From assembly GCF_024733845.1 (NCBI RefSeq), contig NZ_JANRHG010000009.1:45852-109851 (forward strand): a stretch of 64,000 nucleotides of DNA, given 5' to 3'. The translations under genes were made by a program, and so were the position numbers. How positions within the stretch are numbered: position 1 is the stretch's first letter; the number at the start of each line of letters is the position of its first letter. The notes under the pieces were generated by a model, which did no database searches, was not told where the DNA came from, and saw only the letters and a program-made list of their open reading frames with translations. The stretch comes from Neomoorella sulfitireducens. GTDB lineage: Bacteria > Bacillota > DSM-521 > Neomoorellales > Neomoorellaceae. Shown here piece by piece: positions 43,197 to 51,521 of the stretch.

Positions 43197-45440
43197 CTAC
43201 GCCTCAGCCTTGTAGACCTTGCAGATCAGGCTCTTTAACGGAGCGCCAAAACCGAGCTTGCCGATATGCTTGTGCGGTGCCAGCAAGTTCACGTTTGCTT
43301 CCCATACGCCAAAGAGACCGGGTTCGTCAGCCTGCTTCTCCGGGAACCACCAGCCATGCTGGGCATGGACGACCTTCGGATGAATGCCCACCGTCAGCTT
43401 AGCCTTTTGCTTGCACTTGCCGTACATATTCTCGATGTAGACCCAGTCGCCTTCCTTAATACCCAACTGGACAGCGGTATCCGGGTGGATCTCTACAATG
43501 GGCTCGGCATGTATTTCACGGATGGTCCGGATCTGGCGGTGTTCGGAATGGAACATACCCCACATCCTGGCCCCCGTGGTCAGGATGAACGGGTACTCTT
43601 TCGCCAGTTCCGGGGTGCTGTACGGGCTGTAAGGAGGTTCTTCAAAGTAAGGTAACGGGTCGTCGCCCCACATCTCGAAAAGCGTCGAGTACAGTTCAAT
43701 CTTGCCCGACATCGTCATGAAACCGGGTTCGCCATCCGGCCGCAGTTGACCCGTCTCATACTTTTTGTATTGATACGGGATCTGGTGCACGACCTCTTCT
43801 TTTAAATCGTCAAAAGTTATTCCCAGTTCGGGTTTTAATTGATCGGTGAAAAATTCTTTCACGTCGTTCCACGGCCAGGCTTTCGGGTTAAGCCGTTTGC
43901 CCAGTTCTAGGCAGATCTCAACATCGGACTTGCATTCCCCTACCTGCAAGGCTTTATTGATAGCTCCGATGAAAATAGTATTCCGCCCAAAGTGGGTCAC
44001 CACGATGCCGTCATGCTCGGCAAACGTGGAAAGGGGCAGGAAAATGTCGGCAAAGGCCATGGCTGTGGGCGTCATAAAAGTATCGGTTGCTACGGCAAAC
44101 TCCATGTTTTTGAGAGCCCTGTACCACCTGTCCGGGGCGGTGGAACAGGTCGGTGAAATTAGATTGGTGCTGTTGAACCATGCCATCTTAAGCGGGTAAG
44201 GTTTGCCCGTTTCCAGAACATCCAGCGTGACGTCCGGGTGGGTTGTCGCCAACGCATTGGCCAGCGCCGGGTATTCTTCCGCGCCTATTCGCTTATTCCA
44301 CAATTCTTCCGTAAGTTCCAGCCGGGTTTCGACACGCCATTTGCCGAGAAGGGCGGCCGGCGGCCCTATGGTAATACCACCAGGAACGTCTATATTGCCT
44401 GTTATAGCCGCCAGTGACAGGATAGCGTGTCCAACCTGCACACCATTCGGGTTCTCGTCTACCGCCAGGCCCCAGGTAATGCTGGCCGGCTTGCTCCTGG
44501 CGAAGAACCTGGCGGCTTCCACAATTTTTTCTTTCGGTACCCAGGTGATTTCCTCCACCTTTTCCGGCGGGTAATCCTGGACGCGCTGTTTCAGATCATC
44601 AAATCCGGCACACCAATTCTCTACAAAGTCCTTATCGTAAAGCCCTTCATTAATAATGACATGGAGCATTCCCAGGGCCAGGGCGGCATCTGTTCCCGGC
44701 CTCACCTGCAACCAGTATTCCGCTCTGGAAGCGAGCCAGGTAAGCCTGGGGTCCACTACAATTAGCTTGGTACCCCTCTTCATCATGTCAACCAGGGCAT
44801 GGCCGAACAAACCGTCGGGATTAGATTTTAACGGGTCTTTACCCCATACAATTATGCACTCCGGCAACTTCCAGCCGGGGTGGTCATAGCGGTCCGGGTA
44901 ATAACCGGCAAAGTCGATTTCCGGATAGCCCGTCCCAAAAACATACTGGGTAATTGCGCACCTGGGACCATAGCAGGACCAGCCGCTGAGGGGATAACAT
45001 ACATTCGGGGTGCCCAGGGCAGCAAAGCCCAGGGGATAGTAGTATAAGCAGGCCTGTCTCCCGGTGCCTCCGTACACTACTATCGACTCCGGGCCATATT
45101 TGGCCTTTATATCCTGTACTTTATCAACGATGATGTCCCAGGCTTCATCCCAGGATATGCGCTGCCACTTGTTCTCCCCGCGCTCGCCGACCCTCTTCAT
45201 GGGATAGATAATTCTCTGGGGGTGATGGACATATTCCGGGAGGCTCAAACATCTGATGCATAGCCGTCCCTGGCTAATAGGATGGTCGGGATCTCCCTCC
45301 ACCTTTACCAGCCTGTTATCTTTGACATAAAGCTTGAGGCCGCAACCGACAGGATGGCATCCGGGCGGTGACCAGGCACAGGTTCTCGTCACCGTATAAC
45401 CGTCTTCTTCCCAGGTCCAGGGTTTCTTTGCGGTACTCAT
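43197..45440 (-). CDS. Molybdopterin oxidoreductase, DMSO-reductase superfamily (Mo-enzyme 2)
   Basis: A 747-residue paralogue of Mo-enzyme 1 with the same length and motif order. Its N-terminal cluster motif is complete: Cys21-x6-Cys28-x4-Cys33-x27-Cys61. The expected metal ligand is Cys156 in LSGWSCYGP. YPMKRVGERGENKWQRISWDEAW, VVDPRLTWLASRAEYWLQVRPGTD and FVENWCAGFDDLKQRV are superfamily or acetylene-hydratase-like stretches. There is no Tat signal, so it is cytoplasmic. Substrate unknown. ATG with GGTGGAGGAG; preceded by a zinc-ribbon gene and a sigma-54 promoter, so it is inducible together with the rest of the island. Confidence 0.88.
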   Translation of the reverse strand: MSTAKKPWTWEEDGYTVTRTCAWSPPGCHPVGCGLKLYVKDNRLVKVEGDPDHPISQGRLCIRCLSLPEYVHHPQRIIYPMKRVGERGENKWQRISWDEAWDIIVDKVQDIKAKYGPESIVVYGGTGRQACLYYYPLGFAALGTPNVCYPLSGWSCYGPRCAITQYVFGTGYPEIDFAGYYPDRYDHPGWKLPECIIVWGKDPLKSNPDGLFGHALVDMMKRGTKLIVVDPRLTWLASRAEYWLQVRPGTDAALALGMLHVIINEGLYDKDFVENWCAGFDDLKQRVQDYPPEKVEEITWVPKEKIVEAARFFARSKPASITWGLAVDENPNGVQVGHAILSLAAITGNIDVPGGITIGPPAALLGKWRVETRLELTEELWNKRIGAEEYPALANALATTHPDVTLDVLETGKPYPLKMAWFNSTNLISPTCSTAPDRWYRALKNMEFAVATDTFMTPTAMAFADIFLPLSTFAEHDGIVVTHFGRNTIFIGAINKALQVGECKSDVEICLELGKRLNPKAWPWNDVKEFFTDQLKPELGITFDDLKEEVVHQIPYQYKKYETGQLRPDGEPGFMTMSGKIELYSTLFEMWGDDPLPYFEEPPYSPYSTPELAKEYPFILTTGARMWGMFHSEHRQIRTIREIHAEPIVEIHPDTAVQLGIKEGDWVYIENMYGKCKQKAKLTVGIHPKVVHAQHGWWFPEKQADEPGLFGVWEANVNLLAPHKHIGKLGFGAPLKSLICKVYKAEA

Positions 45441-45526
45441 TGTTCTCCTCCACCTCTTTCAGAAAAAATTCTTATACAGCATTAAAATTACTCCCGGCCG
45501 TATTCTAGCCTGCCGTTCACCTCCCC

Positions 45527-45558
45527 GGCTGCAAAATGGCGTGGCTCTCCATGCAGCC
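45527..45558. repeat. Hairpin between zinc-ribbon gene and Mo-enzyme 2
   Basis: GGCTGCA (45527-45533) and TGCAGCC (45552-45558) are inverted repeats with further ATGG/CCAT pairing inside. It starts 11 bases after the zinc-ribbon stop and has no T-run. It may modulate read-through or mRNA stability. Confidence 0.5.
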
Positions 45559-45569
45559 AGTTGCCTTAT

Positions 45570-45707
45570 TTATTTTTTACCGGTAGAATCCAGGTCTGCC
45601 TTGCAATGGGGACATTTTTTCTGCTTAATACCTTCAAATATGGTTACTTCCTTTCCGCAGCTGGGACATTTAATCTTCCTGGAGATGGCAGTAGGCCTGA
45701 AGCACAT
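45570..45707 (-). CDS. 45-residue zinc-ribbon protein heading the sigma-54 operon
   Basis: A short gene on the minus strand, ATG at 45705-45707 behind AGGAGG, stop TAA at 45570. The product has 45 residues with two CPxC knuckles (CPSCGK at residues 14-19 and CPHCKA at 32-37), so it is almost all one zinc ribbon. The basic ends and FEGIKQKK between the knuckles give no family name. It is the first gene after the sigma-54 promoter at 45830 and precedes Mo-enzyme 2 by 129 bases. It could be a metallochaperone, an assembly factor or a regulator; nothing in the sequence decides. Confidence 0.8.
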   Translation of the reverse strand: MCFRPTAISRKIKCPSCGKEVTIFEGIKQKKCPHCKADLDSTGKK

Positions 45708-45829
45708 AAAGTTACCTCCTCAATTTTTATAGTTATTGATGTGATTTTTAGGGTTAATTACAATAAACATGCCTGCCTTGTCTACCCGCCTTTTTTCCCA
45801 TATATCACCTCACTGATTTAAATTTACAT

Positions 45830-45845
45830 TGCAATATTCGTGCCA
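45830..45845 (-). promoter_or_regulatory. Sigma-54 (-24/-12) promoter of the zinc-ribbon/Mo-enzyme 2 operon
   Basis: The minus strand reads TGGCACGAATATTGCA, again a full TGGCACG-N4-TTGCA match and the same as the dctM promoter except in the spacer. Transcription would start near 45819, giving a leader of about 110 bases. The 10-mer GCTCAAGGGC occurs ten bases upstream and also among the palindromes of the dctM promoter. Confidence 0.9.
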
Positions 45846-46068
45846 ATATTCACAGCCCTTGAGCACTGCTCCGAACGCAATAAAATCTTGTAAATCCGGC
45901 CTTCGAATGGATATCCCTTTTAGAAAATTTATAATACATGATTTTCACTTTGAGAATTTTCGTCCCAAAAAGAGAAATTCCCGGGTGCTAAGGTGCCGGT
46001 ATCTAAGGTCATGAAGCCTCCGTTCCCAGAAACCAAAAACCCCGGTACCGCCTTGCTTATAAAAGATA
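45846..46068. other. Intergenic region upstream of the sigma-54 promoter
   Basis: No gene seen; a 27-codon frame on the minus strand (start near 46014) has a fair ribosome site but no recognisable product. The activator-binding site for the promoter is expected here; no clear long palindrome stands out. Confidence 0.4.
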
Positions 46069-46102
46069 AAAGCCCCGCCATTCTCTCCGGAGGCAGGGCT
46101 TT
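46069..46102 (-). terminator. Terminator of the spore coat gene
   Basis: On the minus strand AAAGCCCTGCC pairs with GGCGGGGCTTT with one mismatch, followed by TATCTTTT. It lies 34 bases after the CotF-like stop. Confidence 0.8.
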
Positions 46103-46135
46103 TCAATTAAGATAATAACTTTCCGGAGCTTGCTG

Positions 46136-46672
46136 CTACTGATATATCCCTACATCTCCTGCAGCCGGGCTGTAAGCGTTTATCATGGTGCTTGTCGTTA
46201 CATCCTTCATGGTCGGTACCTGGTAATAGCCCTTCTGGTTCATATACTGCCATACTTCGTAAGCCTGCTCGGCACAGTTGATAGCCCCCTGCTGGAGCAT
46301 GCGCCGCAACTCCAGGTCTGCACATTCAAGGGAAGCCATCATTCTAAAGGCTGCCGAGGCCTTGTGACATCCCAGCATGCCGCTGGCTACATCCCGGTCA
46401 TCCATTTCGTGCAAAGACGTATTCGGCCTCTGGGTTTCCGGGCTGTTCAAGCCGTAAACCGGGGCCGACGTCCTGGGCAACCGGTAAGGTACCGCCTGGG
46501 TAATGCCGTGCTGGTTGATAGCTTGAACCATATTATTGTACTCCTGGGTCATAAACTGCAGCTGCTTGTCCAGGATCGAGCGAAGCTGGGAATCTTTTAC
46601 ATGGGGACGGTATAATTGAAATTGATTGATCCCATCGATGGTGTCACATAAAATTTCATGGATTTCCATCAC
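46136..46672 (-). CDS. CotF-family spore coat protein
   Basis: A 178-residue helical protein. The N-terminal MEIHEILCDTIDGINQFQLY and LRSILDKQLQFMTQEYNNMV match the four-helix core of CotF-like spore coat proteins, and a Gln/Tyr/Pro-rich tail follows. The start is uncertain. An ideal GGAGGAG with ATG sits at about 46696, but that frame stops after four codons. The gene frame stays open past it (GGHLGAHEVMEIHE, typical of these proteins) with no start codon. One lost base in the ATGG(G)CGGCC stretch would restore it. It indicates a spore former. Single-gene unit with its own terminator. Confidence 0.85.
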   Translation of the reverse strand: MMEIHEILCDTIDGINQFQLYRPHVKDSQLRSILDKQLQFMTQEYNNMVQAINQHGITQAVPYRLPRTSAPVYGLNSPETQRPNTSLHEMDDRDVASGMLGCHKASAAFRMMASLECADLELRRMLQQGAINCAEQAYEVWQYMNQKGYYQVPTMKDVTTSTMINAYSPAAGDVGIYQ

Positions 46673-46762
46673 TTCATGGGCACCTAAGTGGCCGCCATAA
46701 AAATCTCCTCCTGTGAAATTTTGTTAAGGTCGAAAATTATTATATCCAGCTCCAAGAAGAAA

Positions 46763-48190
46763 TTATAAAGGTAATATATGGTTGGCTGCCGGAATAGTAA
46801 AAATAAACCTGGTACCCTGGCCAGGCTGGCTTTCGACCCAGATCCTCCCCCCATGGGCTTCAACGAAACCTTTGGCAATGGCCAGGCCCAGCCCCGCTCC
46901 CCCCTGGGCCCTGTTCCGGGACTTTTCGGTCCGGTAAAACCTTTCAAAGACATAGGGGAGATCGGCAGGTGCAATCCCCGGGCCGGTATCGGCCACAGAA
47001 ACGCTGACTTCGCCAGGGCTCTCCTTGATGGTTACCTCTACCCGTCCCCGGGACGGTGTATAACGCAGGGCATTGCCCAGGAGGTTAATTAAGACCTGGG
47101 TAAGACGGTCCCTGTCTCCTTCTATCTCTATATCATGTTCCTCAGTATCAAGAATCAGAGAAATATTTTTACTATCAGCCTCAACCTGGAAAAAGTTAAA
47201 CACCTTCTGCACTATCTCGACCAGGTTGAAAGTTTCCCGGTGCAGGGGGAGTTTTTTCGCTTCGGCAAGACTCAGTTCCTGTAAATCATGAACCAGCCGG
47301 GAAAGGCGCAGGATCTCATCATGCAAGGACATTATTACATCCGGCTTGATCTCCAGGGCTCCGGCCTGGAGGGATTCCAGTTGACCCCTGAGGACGGTCA
47401 GGGGTGTGCGCAGTTCATGGGCCACATCAGCAACCAGGTTGCGGCGCAGGGCCTCATATTTTTCCAGCCGGGCAGCCATGTCGTTAAAGGCTGTCACCAG
47501 CTGGACGATCTCTTCATCGCCGGTTAGGACCAGGCGCTGTTCCCAGCCGCCGGCAGCCAGCCTGTAAACTGCCGCTGTAAGCTGGCTCAAAGGCCCGGCA
47601 ATCCGCCGGGCCAGGAAAAAGCCTGCCAGGCCGGCCAGGATTAATGCCGCTATGCCTGCCAGGATGATCGCTACCGTAACAGAGCGGGTAAAAAGGTCTT
47701 CCCGGGACAGGACGCCCGGCGGGGTTGCAGTGGTCAATAATACAGTACCAACTTCCCGGCCATTAACGACTATAGCCGTACCCTGCGCCAGCTCCTGCTC
47801 GGAAAGTCTTTCGCCCAACTTGAGCCCATAAGTATCAGCAATAACCCGGCCATTGCTATCGGCCAGGATCACCCTTTCCAAACCGGTCCGACCCCGGCCC
47901 AACCCCTGCCCCCGCCCCATACCCTGCCCCCGGACCATGCCCTGATCCAGGCCGCTATGCCACGGGATATCTAAAAGCTCCTGGACCCCGGTCCATTCTC
48001 CCCTGTCACGATAATAGGCGGTAAAAAAATCACCCCACACCTGCTGGCGTTTACCGGCCACATCTTCCAGGTACCCATGAAAGAAAGTCCTGGTGGCCCA
48101 GCCTACGGCAACCGCCAGAGTCGCTACCGCCAGGAGAACTACCACGATAAAGGCCAGGGTTAACCTGGTCCTGAGTTTCAAACTGCTCAC
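46763..48190 (-). CDS. Sensor histidine kinase
   Basis: A 475-residue membrane kinase. The N-terminal helix (~10-32), an extracytoplasmic sensor of ~130 residues and a second helix (~170-193) are followed by HAMP (~195-245). The HisKA box has the phospho-accepting His in VAHELRTPLTVLRGQLES; the HATPase domain shows VLINLLGNALRYTP, VADTGPGIAPADLPYVFERF and GGAGLGLAIAKGFVEAHGG. The sensor holds a Met/Gln/Gly/Arg-rich repeat (GMVRGQGMGRGQGLGRG) much like the tail of the DUF2680 protein nearby. It pairs with the response regulator 17 bases upstream. Confidence 0.95.
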   Translation of the reverse strand: MSSLKLRTRLTLAFIVVVLLAVATLAVAVGWATRTFFHGYLEDVAGKRQQVWGDFFTAYYRDRGEWTGVQELLDIPWHSGLDQGMVRGQGMGRGQGLGRGRTGLERVILADSNGRVIADTYGLKLGERLSEQELAQGTAIVVNGREVGTVLLTTATPPGVLSREDLFTRSVTVAIILAGIAALILAGLAGFFLARRIAGPLSQLTAAVYRLAAGGWEQRLVLTGDEEIVQLVTAFNDMAARLEKYEALRRNLVADVAHELRTPLTVLRGQLESLQAGALEIKPDVIMSLHDEILRLSRLVHDLQELSLAEAKKLPLHRETFNLVEIVQKVFNFFQVEADSKNISLILDTEEHDIEIEGDRDRLTQVLINLLGNALRYTPSRGRVEVTIKESPGEVSVSVADTGPGIAPADLPYVFERFYRTEKSRNRAQGGAGLGLAIAKGFVEAHGGRIWVESQPGQGTRFIFTIPAANHILPL

Positions 48191-48207
48191 CCTTTTCTAC
48201 CCGGGAT

Positions 48208-48897
48208 TTATCCTTCGCCAAATTTATACCCCACACCATAAACGGTGAGGATGTAGCGCGGATTGGCCGGGTCGTCTTCAATTTTTCGGCGCAGGTTGCT
48301 GATATGGGTGTCAATGGACCTTTCATATCCCTGGTATGCTTCGCCCAGGGCTGCATCCAGGAGCTGCAGCCGGCTGTACACCCGGCCCGGATGCCGGAAC
48401 AAAACAGATAAAAGATTAAATTCCGTCGGGGTAAGGTTCAGGGGCTGTCCCTTTTTGTATACCTGGAGGCCACTAAAATCTAATGTCAAATCACCCCTGG
48501 TCTGCACCGTATTTTGGGGTTGTTCCTGCTCACCGGAACGGCGCAGGACGGCCCGGATACGCGCCGCCAGTTCGGCCAAACTGAAGGGCTTGGTTATGTA
48601 GTCGTCGGCTCCCAGTTCCAATCCTAAAAGTTTGTCTATTTCTTCAGCTTTAGCAGTAAGCATGATAATAGGGACCTTGCTTTCCTTTCTGATTTCCCGG
48701 CAGACATCGAGACCGCTCAAGCCCGGCAGCATTAAGTCTAAAATAATAAGGTCGGGCTTCTCCTGGCGCGCTTTTTTTAGCCCCATTACTCCATCAGCAG
48801 CAATTATTACTGCAAACTGTTCCTTAAGTAAATATTGCCGGATCATCGTGGCGATTTTTTCTTCATCTTCGACAATTAAAATTTTCTTTCTATCCAT
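48208..48897 (-). CDS. OmpR-family response regulator
   Basis: A 229-residue regulator. The receiver domain has IVEDEEK at the N-terminus, the phospho-Asp in LIILDLMLPGLSGLDV, the Thr in MLTAK, and the Lys in DDYITKPFS. The C-terminal winged helix is typical (LNLTPTEFNLLSVLFRHPGRVYSR, IDTHISNLRRKI, YGVGYKFG). The start at 48897 gives better ribosome-site spacing than the ATG three codons earlier. It is encoded just before its kinase; the DUF2680 gene upstream is a plausible target. Confidence 0.95.
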   Translation of the reverse strand: MDRKKILIVEDEEKIATMIRQYLLKEQFAVIIAADGVMGLKKARQEKPDLIILDLMLPGLSGLDVCREIRKESKVPIIMLTAKAEEIDKLLGLELGADDYITKPFSLAELAARIRAVLRRSGEQEQPQNTVQTRGDLTLDFSGLQVYKKGQPLNLTPTEFNLLSVLFRHPGRVYSRLQLLDAALGEAYQGYERSIDTHISNLRRKIEDDPANPRYILTVYGVGYKFGEG

Positions 48898-48980
48898 CCT
48901 TCTCATCCCCCCGGCGAACCATAATTAAATGTTTCGCTACCGGCGGTATTATTCCTTTAATTTTCTCCTGGTTTAAGAAT

Positions 48981-49030
48981 ACCCAGGGGGTAATCCCCCT
49001 GGGTAACACAACTACGGGAACCTTCCCGTA
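48981..49030 (-). terminator. Two hairpins after the DUF2680 gene
   Basis: ACCCAGGGGG/CCCCCTGGGT (48981-48990 with 48995-49004) is a perfect 10-bp stem with a four-base loop. TACGGGA/TCCCGTA lies beside it (about 49013-49029). On the minus strand TATTCTTA follows the large stem. They probably end the DUF2680 transcript before the regulator gene. Confidence 0.65.
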
Positions 49031-49066
49031 AACCTTTAACTGGAGGGTTAAAACTACCCGTACAGG

Positions 49067-49642
49067 TTACTGTTGACTGCTAGCCTGGCCGCGGCCAAAG
49101 CCTGCACCCTGGCCGGCCCGCCCCCTTGGCCCGGCCTGCATCCCCTGGCGGGCTCCGGTATTTCCCGGGGCACCGCCCATCCAGCCGCCCCGGCCCTGGC
49201 TGTTGGGACCAACTGTCGTCCGTTCAAGGTTCTGCCCAATCCTCTCCTTCATGTTTTCCAGGCAGTAACTGGCCTGCTCCGGGGTTATCTGGCCGGCGGC
49301 CACCTTTTCATCCAGGAGCTTTTGCCGTTCAGCCATTATCGTGTCTACCAGCTGGTCTTTACTAATCCCGTGTTCAGCGGCAATCTCGGCTATGGATTTA
49401 CCCGCCTGGCGCTCGGCCCTTAAGTCTGCCAGGTCCAGGCCCAGGATTTTGCTGAGTATGCCGAGTATCCCTCCCTGGGCTCGCCCCAACCCCAAGCCTA
49501 AACCTTGACCATAAGTAGTCTGGATGGACTGAACAGGGGTGCCTTCGGCTGCCAGGGAAGATTCAGGCTGCGTTACCACCAGTAACCCCCCCAGTACCAG
49601 GGGGACTGCTACGGCAGCCAGTATCTTTTTACCCTTTGTCAC
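49067..49642 (-). CDS. Secreted DUF2680 protein with Gly/Arg-rich tail
   Basis: A 191-residue exported protein. The signal peptide (AAVAVPLVLGGLLVV, cleavage near SLAAEG) is followed by a Gly-rich segment, then a DUF2680-like helical unit (LGLDLADLRAERQAGKSIAE, HGISKDQLVDTIMAERQKLL). The ~45-residue tail is rich in Gly, Arg and Gln. The function of the family is unknown; envelope association is likely. GTG start. It has its own strong promoter (49729-49758) and sits upstream of a two-component system whose sensor contains similar Gly/Gln/Met/Arg repeats. Confidence 0.85.
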   Translation of the reverse strand: MTKGKKILAAVAVPLVLGGLLVVTQPESSLAAEGTPVQSIQTTYGQGLGLGLGRAQGGILGILSKILGLDLADLRAERQAGKSIAEIAAEHGISKDQLVDTIMAERQKLLDEKVAAGQITPEQASYCLENMKERIGQNLERTTVGPNSQGRGGWMGGAPGNTGARQGMQAGPRGRAGQGAGFGRGQASSQQ

Positions 49643-49728
49643 TTTACATCATCCCTTTCTTTTTTTTCGAAACAACCAGGCCTGTTGTTTCTTGGCTTAA
49701 CTGTAGCATATCCCAGGAATGTCAGGAT

Positions 49729-49758
49729 ATTATCGGGAAAATGTTAAGAAGTTGTCAA
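49729..49758 (-). promoter_or_regulatory. Sigma-A promoter of the DUF2680 gene
   Basis: TTGACA (49753-49758) and GATAAT (49729-49734) on the minus strand with an 18-base spacer. The start point would be near 49722, about 80 bases before the GTG. A TATAAT on the plus strand at 49765-49770 may serve murJ divergently. Confidence 0.8.
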
Positions 49759-49912
49759 GATAGATATAATGCTTTTTATTACCGATGCCCCGGGCTTAAA
49801 AGACCTGCAAGATATACTACCCGGTTTACTTTTGTTCTCCAAGACTTCCTTTTTGTAAAGTAAAGGATTAAAATACAGTTAGTGTGTCAACAATGCAAAA
49901 TAAAAAGGAAGC

Positions 49913-51505
49913 TTGAAAGTGGTAAAACAAGGGAAGATGACCCTGGCCCATTCGGTAGCTATCATGAGCCTGGCTGCCGGCTTATCACGGATTCTGGGTT
50001 TCTTACGCAATACAGCCATATCCGCCCTGTTCGGCCAGAATCAACTGGCCGACATGCTCAATACTTCCTTTGTTATCCCGGATACCATCTATTTAATCCT
50101 GGTTGGAGGGGGAATTAGCTCTGCCTTTATCCCGGTTCTTGCCGGCTACCTGGCAGAAGATAATGAAGAGGCCGTCTGGCAGACCGTGAGTATTGCCTTC
50201 AACCTGGTCCTGACCCTGGCCGGTGTTGCCGTTATTCTGGGAATGATCTGGGCCCCCTGGCTTGTACGCTTGATAGCACCCGGCTTTGATGCAAATCAGG
50301 TGGCTTATACTGCCTATCTTACCCGTATTGTCCTGGCAGCCATCCTCTTTCACTGCCTGAACGGGGTGCTAATGGGTACAGAGTATGCTTACCAATCATT
50401 CATAGGTACAGCCATCGGTCCCCTGGTATACAACGCCGCGATTATCGTTTTCGGCCTCACCCTGGCCGGTAAATACGGCATTGCCGCCTTTGCCATTTCT
50501 ACTTTAATTGGTGCAGTCCTTAATTTCCTGGTACAGGTATGGGGCGTCTGGCGTCTGCAACCGCGTTACCGCCCGGTCCTGGACCTCAAGCACCCGGGCA
50601 TCCACAGGATTTTTAAGCTGATGCTGCCGGTAACTATCGGCCTCTCCATTGCCCAGCTAAACCTTTTCTTTAACCAGACTTTCATAGCTTCCTTTCTCCC
50701 GCGGGGCTCCATCAACGCCCTGACCCTCTCCAGCCGGGTAGTTTTAGTACCAATTGTTTTTGCTTCTTCAATGGGCATTGCCCTTTTACCGGCCCTTTCC
50801 CGTATTTTTATAGGGGGGGATTACCGGTCCTTTACCCGCTACCTGTCGGGATCCCTGCGAACTGTGGTCTTCATCTCTGTTCCGGCCACGGTAGGTTTAA
50901 TTGTCCTGGGGCAAGAGGTGATAAGGGTACTTTTCCAGCACGGCCGCTTTACCAGTGCCGACACCCTGGCCACAACCGGAGCCCTGGTCTTTTATTCCCT
51001 TGGCATAACGGCCTACGGGGCTTATGAAATTTTAAGCCGGGCCTTCTATGCCACCCAGGATACGGTAACTCCCCTGAAAATCGGCCTGGCTACCCTGGCA
51101 ATAGGCACTACCCTGAACTTTACCCTGGGACCGGCCTTTGGCATCCGTGGCCTGGCCCTGGCCTATTCCCTGGCCGGGTGCTTCAATGCCGTCCTGCTGC
51201 TTCATAGCCTGCGGCGCAAGGTGCATATTCCTATCGAAGGCCGCGGGTTGCTACGGACTGCCGTAAAAAGTTTCCTTGCCGCCCTAGTCATGGGCATTAT
51301 ACTGTATGTAGTAGCGGGCCATCTCCTCTTTTTCCCCCCGGCATGGCCCCGCCTGGTACGGGAAGGACTGGAACTGGTCCTCTTGATTACCCTGGGAGTT
51401 TTTAGTTATGCCGGCCTGGCATGGTTGTTGCGCATGGAGGAACTGGCAATGTTCTTAAACCTCATCAACAAGCGCCTGCGCCGCAGCCGGGCCGTTGCAA
51501 GTTAA
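49913..51505 (+). CDS. murJ: Lipid II flippase MurJ
   Basis: A 530-residue MOP-superfamily membrane protein with about fourteen helices. The N-terminal MSLAAGLSRILGFLRNTAIS and Asn/Phe-rich DMLNTSFVIPDTIYLILVGGG are MurJ signatures, and GRGLLRTAVKSFLAALVMG lies near the C-terminus. It moves lipid II across the membrane for wall synthesis. The start is TTG at 49913 behind AAAGGAAG. It is followed directly by murT and gatD, forming a peptidoglycan precursor unit. Confidence 0.93.
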   Translation: MKVVKQGKMTLAHSVAIMSLAAGLSRILGFLRNTAISALFGQNQLADMLNTSFVIPDTIYLILVGGGISSAFIPVLAGYLAEDNEEAVWQTVSIAFNLVLTLAGVAVILGMIWAPWLVRLIAPGFDANQVAYTAYLTRIVLAAILFHCLNGVLMGTEYAYQSFIGTAIGPLVYNAAIIVFGLTLAGKYGIAAFAISTLIGAVLNFLVQVWGVWRLQPRYRPVLDLKHPGIHRIFKLMLPVTIGLSIAQLNLFFNQTFIASFLPRGSINALTLSSRVVLVPIVFASSMGIALLPALSRIFIGGDYRSFTRYLSGSLRTVVFISVPATVGLIVLGQEVIRVLFQHGRFTSADTLATTGALVFYSLGITAYGAYEILSRAFYATQDTVTPLKIGLATLAIGTTLNFTLGPAFGIRGLALAYSLAGCFNAVLLLHSLRRKVHIPIEGRGLLRTAVKSFLAALVMGIILYVVAGHLLFFPPAWPRLVREGLELVLLITLGVFSYAGLAWLLRMEELAMFLNLINKRLRRSRAVAS

Positions 51506-51521
51506 AGGGGGTTCCCGCAAA

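Noticed and set aside
45855..45864. The 10-mer GCTCAAGGGC shared near both sigma-54 promoters as an activator site.
   Set aside because: Its distance to the promoter differs widely (about 10 versus 200 bases), and a single 10-base match can occur by chance; noted but not claimed.
45930..46014. A 27-codon frame on the minus strand upstream of the sigma-54 promoter.
   Set aside because: A fair ribosome site but no recognisable product or repeat of the pattern elsewhere.
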